From CAVSRC01 sp963781775 (GTDB lineage Bacteria > Pseudomonadota > Alphaproteobacteria > Rhizobiales > Kaistiaceae): 64,000 nt of DNA. Location: NCBI GenBank assembly GCA_963781775.1, contig CAWAHE010000013.1, positions 1-64,000 on the forward strand. Reading direction: 5' to 3'. Below, piece by piece: positions 60,910 through 64,000 of this stretch. How positions within the stretch are numbered: position 1 is the stretch's first letter; each line of letters starts with the position of its first letter. The notes below the pieces were generated by a model. That model was not told the DNA's origin. It searched no databases and saw nothing but the letters and a program-made list of their open reading frames with translations. The position numbers were made by a program, and so were the translations under genes.

Positions 60910-61337
60910 GATTTCACTCAAATTGGAGCGGCGAAACGCCCGCTCGGCAACGACGGGATGCCGCTATTGGTGCTTGAAAAACGAAGCCGTCTCGATAGAA
61001 TCCCAGTTGCGGTGATTCGCGAATCGAGTTGTTTTTGGCCACCTCGGAATTCGCCGCTGAGAGAAAGCCGTTGTACCGGCGTTGATATTATCTCCTGTGC
61101 CTTTCGAGTTCTTGACCTAGTTTTTTTGATGAAAGTGGTTCCTTCAGGTCTTTAGGTTCGGTGTTTTTAGCCCGGGCGCCAGAGGTTTAATCCGTACGAG
61201 AATTTGGTTCTTGATAAAAGCCGCCGAGGCCACTCGGCGGCTTTTTCCTTTGAGGCGACGGTGGTTACGCCGGCGCCCGGTTTGATCTGCCGCGCGTTGC
61301 CGCTACATTCACGGGCGACCCAAGGCACGACAGGCAC
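60910..61337. other. Intergenic stretch with possible small RNA upstream of a strong terminator
   Basis: About 430 bases between the dehydrogenase and terB, unusually rich in A and T for this window (for example the T run near 61120). No protein-coding frame is supported. It ends in a very strong terminator at 61220-61246, which is about 300 bases after the dehydrogenase stop, so either that mRNA has a long tail or a short RNA is made here. Confidence 0.4.
61220..61246 (+). terminator. Strong intrinsic terminator
   Basis: GCCGCCGAG (61220-61228) pairs perfectly with CTCGGCGGC (61233-61241) around a four-base loop, followed by TTTTT. Four A bases precede it, so it may work in both directions. 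It is the clearest terminator in the window. Confidence 0.92.
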
Positions 61338-61793
61338 ATGCTGGCAGCCATCAAGCAACTCTTCGACCGTCTGGCCCACGACGAGCGACCCGTCGATATG
61401 GGCGAGGAGGAGATCCGCCTCGCCGTTGCGGCGCTGCTCTATCACGTCATCGCGGTGGATGGCGTCGTTTCGGCTGAAGAGTGCGCCACGCTCACCGAAC
61501 TGTTGAAGACCCACTTCGACCTCGATTCCGAGGCGACCCGTTCGCTGGTCCAGGCCGCCGAAACAGCGGATGCCGAAGCCGTCGACCTGTACAGCTTCAC
61601 CAGTGTGCTGAAGCGTCGCCTTGAGGTCCCCGATCGTGAGCGTATCATCGAGATGATGTGGCGCCTGGTCTACGCCGATGGCGGCGTGCACGAGTTCGAG
61701 GACAATGTCGTTTGGCGGGTTGCCGAACTTCTGTCGGTGTCGTCGCAGGTGCGCATCCGCCTGAAGCAGAGCGCGCGCCATGACGCCGAGTGA
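61338..61793 (+). CDS. terB: TerB-family tellurite resistance-type protein
   Basis: 151 residues, all-helical. The TerB pattern is seen in RLAVAALLYHVIAVDGVVSA, the acidic EECATLTELLKTHFDL turn and the repeat RIIEMMWRLVYADGGVHEFE, with VVWRVAELLSV at the end. The D-G and E-x-x pairs bind metal in this family. A role in tellurite resistance is often not the real one; rhizobial members are stand-alone. It overlaps the amidotransferase gene by 14 bases. Confidence 0.85.
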   Translation: MLAAIKQLFDRLAHDERPVDMGEEEIRLAVAALLYHVIAVDGVVSAEECATLTELLKTHFDLDSEATRSLVQAAETADAEAVDLYSFTSVLKRRLEVPDRERIIEMMWRLVYADGGVHEFEDNVVWRVAELLSVSSQVRIRLKQSARHDAE

Positions 61794-62523
61794 CGCCATG
61801 CGCCCTGTGCTGATCGTCCTCCATCAGGAGCATTCCACGCCCGGGCGGGTCGGCCATCGGCTGGCCGCGCGCGGCTACGCGCTCGATGTCCGCAAGCCGC
61901 GCTTCGGCGATCCGCTTCCGGGGACGCTTGCCGGCCACGCCGGTGCGATCATTTTCGGCGGCCCGATGAGCGTCAACGATGCCGACGACTACGTGAAGAC
62001 CGAGACCGACTGGATTGCCGTGCCGCTGGCCGAGGGTGCGCCGTTCATCGGCCTCTGCCTGGGCGGGCAGATGCTCGCCCGCCACCTTGGTGCGGCGGTC
62101 GGGCCCCACGCCGACGGTCATATCGAACTTGGCTGGTTCGGGCTGACGCCGACCGAGGCGGGCCGCCGGCTGCTGCCGTGGCCGGACCGCGTGCACCAGT
62201 TCCACAAGGAAGGCTTCGGCCTGCCGGCGGGCGCCACGCTGCTGGCGGAGGGATCGGCGGAGACCTTCCCCAATCAGGCCTTCTCCTATGGCGGTGCGGC
62301 GTATGGCATCCAGTTCCACGTCGAACTGACGACCGCAATGGTCGGGCGCTGGACCGGTCGCATCGGCGAGCGCGCCAAGCTGCCGGGCGGTCAGTCGCAG
62401 GCCATGCATCTGGAAGGCCGCGCGCTGCACGACTGGAAAACGTCGGCCTTCCTCGATGCGTTCCTCGACCTGTGGCTGAAGAGCGACCAGCGGCAGCCGG
62501 CGATGGCCGAGGCGGCCGAGTAG
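61780..62523 (+). CDS. Class I glutamine amidotransferase-like protein
   Basis: 247 residues: a GATase class I fold with the nucleophile elbow IGLCLGGQMLARHLGA and the His/Glu pair in AYGIQFHVELTTAM. The stand-alone form, like GMP synthase amidotransferase-related proteins (GuaA_1-like, COG0518), uses glutamine hydrolysis or acts on gamma-glutamyl compounds. The start at 61780 lies inside terB (ATGACGCCGAGTGA), and another ATG at 61798 just after that stop is as good. No partner synthetase is encoded nearby. Confidence 0.85.
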   Translation: MTPSDAMRPVLIVLHQEHSTPGRVGHRLAARGYALDVRKPRFGDPLPGTLAGHAGAIIFGGPMSVNDADDYVKTETDWIAVPLAEGAPFIGLCLGGQMLARHLGAAVGPHADGHIELGWFGLTPTEAGRRLLPWPDRVHQFHKEGFGLPAGATLLAEGSAETFPNQAFSYGGAAYGIQFHVELTTAMVGRWTGRIGERAKLPGGQSQAMHLEGRALHDWKTSAFLDAFLDLWLKSDQRQPAMAEAAE

Positions 62524-62836
62524 CTGGCGAATTTGCAGATCGCCATGCATGTCTCGCAATTTGCGAGGCCCGAACGGTTACCAGAACCTTAATACAATCA
62601 ATAGATTGCAATCGGGATGGCGCCGATGCGCAAGGGCTTGTGGCGCCCGGGCTGGCAAGCGGTTTGCCATATGCGTGGCACCGCTGATTTCAGTTGTGCG
62701 TATCAGCGACAAACTGGGCGGGAGAGGGCCAAAATGCCGATGACCCCCGGCAGCGTCCTCTCCCATCCCAGTTAGCGCTTTCGTCCGCAGCGGTTCGCCG
62801 CCGGGGCGAGAGGGCGCCGGCAGCATTTTCCGTCGA
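62524..62836. other. Intergenic stretch between convergent genes
   Basis: About 310 bases without a supported gene. No clear T-tailed hairpin was found. Short open frames on both strands lack recognisable protein features. Confidence 0.35.
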
Positions 62837-63397
62837 TCAGTTCCACTTGCCGTCGCCGGCGATCGCCTTGGCGAGGTCCTGGTACTGCTCGCAGCTGGTG
62901 CCGCACAGGCCCTTCAGCGTATCGAGCTCCGCTTCGGCCAGGTCGACCCGTCCGGTAACGATATAGCCCTCACCCAGATATTCGTGGGTGTTGACGTTGT
63001 TGGGGTCGATGGCCAGCGCCTGATGGTAGATGGCGATGCCCTCGTCGGTATTGCCGAGCTTGCGCGTCGAATAGCCGATCATGGTCAGAACCATGGCGTC
63101 GTGCTTGTTGCGGATGGCGCCAAGCGAATCGAGCGCGTTCTCATAGTGGCCGGCCAGAGCCAGCGCGCGGCCCTGCTGGTAGAGTTGCTCGTCGTTGAGC
63201 GACTGGTTCTGCTCGCAGACCTTCTTGGTCTCGTTGTAGGTCCAGCCCTTCTTGCAGACGACGGCGTCCTGTGTGCCGCCGCCGCCACCACCGCCACCGC
63301 CACCACTGGCGGCGAATGCGGGGAAGGCAGCGCCGGTCAGCGCCATCGAGAGAACGAGAAGCCCTGCCCGGGCCCATGCACGCGATTTTATCGACAT
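62837..63397 (-). CDS. Secreted tetratricopeptide-repeat protein
   Basis: 186 residues from the ATG at 63397. Signal peptide (AGLLVLSMALTGAAFPAFAA), a run of ten glycines, a two-Cys segment (VVCKKGWTYNETKKVCEQNQ) and about three TPR units (LYQQGRALALAGHYENALDS, MVLTMIGYSTRKLGNTDEGI, NTHEYLGEGYIVTGRVDLAE). A final Cys pair occurs in GLCGTSCEQ. It probably scaffolds proteins in the periplasm. An ECF sigma factor gene begins divergently 87 bases away, which may control it. Confidence 0.83.
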   Translation of the reverse strand: MSIKSRAWARAGLLVLSMALTGAAFPAFAASGGGGGGGGGGTQDAVVCKKGWTYNETKKVCEQNQSLNDEQLYQQGRALALAGHYENALDSLGAIRNKHDAMVLTMIGYSTRKLGNTDEGIAIYHQALAIDPNNVNTHEYLGEGYIVTGRVDLAEAELDTLKGLCGTSCEQYQDLAKAIAGDGKWN

Positions 63398-63484
63398 GTG
63401 AATTGCTCCTGTTTGGGAACCTGTGCGGTTCGGATAAAGTCCGCCCGGTAAACACCGGGGTGCGCCCCTTATTCGGCAGACGGC

Positions 63485-64000
63485 ATGGTTGCGGACTCTC
63501 ACGACGCCGTGATGGAAGGCCTCGCGGCAGTGCTGCCGCGGCTGTGGCGCTATGGGCTGGTGCTGTCAGGCAATCGCGATACGGCTGAGGAACTGGCCCA
63601 GGCGGCCTGTCTGCGGGCGATCGAACGTGCCGACCAGTTCACGCCGGGCACCCGGCTCGACCGCTGGCTCATCTCGATTCTGCATTCGATCTGGCTGAAC
63701 GAGGTTCGCTCGCGCAAGGTTCGTCAGGGGCAGGGCCTGGTCGATGCGGATTCCGCCCTTGTTTTCGATGGAATCCACGAGATCGAAACGAATATTATGG
63801 CTGGCCAAGTGTTGAGACGGGTACAGGATTTACCCGAGGTGCAGCGTGAGACCGTTTACCTGGTCTACGTGGAGGGGATGACTTACCGGGAGGCGGCAAC
63901 AAGCCTGGCCGTGCCGATCGGGACCGTGATGTCCCGGCTGGCGGCGGCACGGGCCAAGATCGCCGATCTGGCCGCGGAAGCGACGGACGGCGACGAGGAA
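63485..64000 (+). CDS. ECF-family RNA polymerase sigma factor, cut by the window end
   Basis: 172 codons are visible from the ATG at 63485 with no stop before base 64000. Region 2: SGNRDTAEELAQAACLRAIE, then FTPGTRLDRWLISILHSIWL. Region 4: LPEVQRETVYLVYVEGMTYR, EAATSLAVPIGTVMSRLAAA. This is the ECF (sigma-70 group 4) layout; the subgroup and target are unknown. The visible region 4 is nearly complete, so only a short C-terminal part is missing. Its gene is divergent from the TPR protein gene, and an anti-sigma gene may follow outside the window. Confidence 0.87.
   Translation, partial: MVADSHDAVMEGLAAVLPRLWRYGLVLSGNRDTAEELAQAACLRAIERADQFTPGTRLDRWLISILHSIWLNEVRSRKVRQGQGLVDADSALVFDGIHEIETNIMAGQVLRRVQDLPEVQRETVYLVYVEGMTYREAATSLAVPIGTVMSRLAAARAKIADLAAEATDGDEE

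Noticed and set aside
61170..61200. tRNA-like T-arm sequence near the end of the terB upstream gap
   Set aside because: No anticodon arm, D-arm or acceptor stem could be paired around it.

Overview
The window looks like chromosomal DNA of a GC-rich alphaproteobacterium, most likely of the order Hyphomicrobiales (Rhizobiales). The evidence is a complete PhyR-NepR-EcfG general stress response core, two HWE-family histidine kinases, a NasS/NasT-controlled nitrite assimilation operon with NirA, paired TRAP and ABC sugar uptake systems, and small DUF families (DUF3309, DUF1328, CsbD, PRC-barrel) common in rhizobia-like genomes. No rRNA, tRNA or CRISPR array was seen.

Layout. 1-6.2 kb (minus): a carbohydrate ABC transporter (two permeases, one cut by the window edge, and a binding protein), followed upstream by two catabolic genes, a large uncharacterised carbohydrate-active-type protein and a CE15-like esterase. 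Both catabolic genes are broken by frameshifts. 6.2-11.4 kb: an accessory stretch with an IS3-type transposase remnant, a small monooxygenase-like gene, two convergent paralogous ATP-grasp proteins and a TIM-barrel-like protein. 11.7-19.7 kb (plus): nasT, nasS, a leader RNA with two ANTAR-type hexaloop hairpins and a candidate terminator, then a formate/nitrite-family channel, nirA, a CysJ-like diflavin reductase and cysG. 19.8-27.1 kb: a COG4280-like membrane protein pair, and tamA-tamB. 27.2-30.7 kb: a PRC-barrel protein, a secreted matrixin-type protease, and a DUF883 / small membrane protein / AI-2E-type transporter operon.

30.7-42.0 kb is a stress island. It holds phyR, nepR and ecfG, two HWE kinases, two single-domain response regulators, a Crp/Fnr regulator and a set of small envelope or stress proteins. 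Eight sites resembling the sigma-EcfG promoter (GGAAC or GAAAC, 16-17 bases, CGTT) lie in its intergenic gaps, each pointing at a gene. I infer a self-contained module in which the kinases signal to PhyR, PhyR releases EcfG from NepR, and EcfG transcribes its neighbours.

42.2-52.8 kb: a ChaA-type cation antiporter, DUF5993-DsbB, two paralogous Spy-like periplasmic proteins, several small secreted proteins, a CHASE2 adenylate/guanylate cyclase, a glutathione transferase, a DUF3307 protein and a FecR-domain protein. 52.8-60.9 kb: a hexuronate-type catabolic locus with a LacI regulator and its palindromic operator, a sugar isomerase/epimerase, a Gfo/Idh/MocA oxidoreductase, a GntR/FadR regulator, a three-gene TRAP transporter and uronate dehydrogenase, with an FCD-type operator between the last two divergent units. 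60.9-64 kb: terB, a glutamine amidotransferase, a secreted TPR protein and an ECF sigma factor cut by the window end.

Functional calls rest on recognisable motifs and context only; no database search was run.
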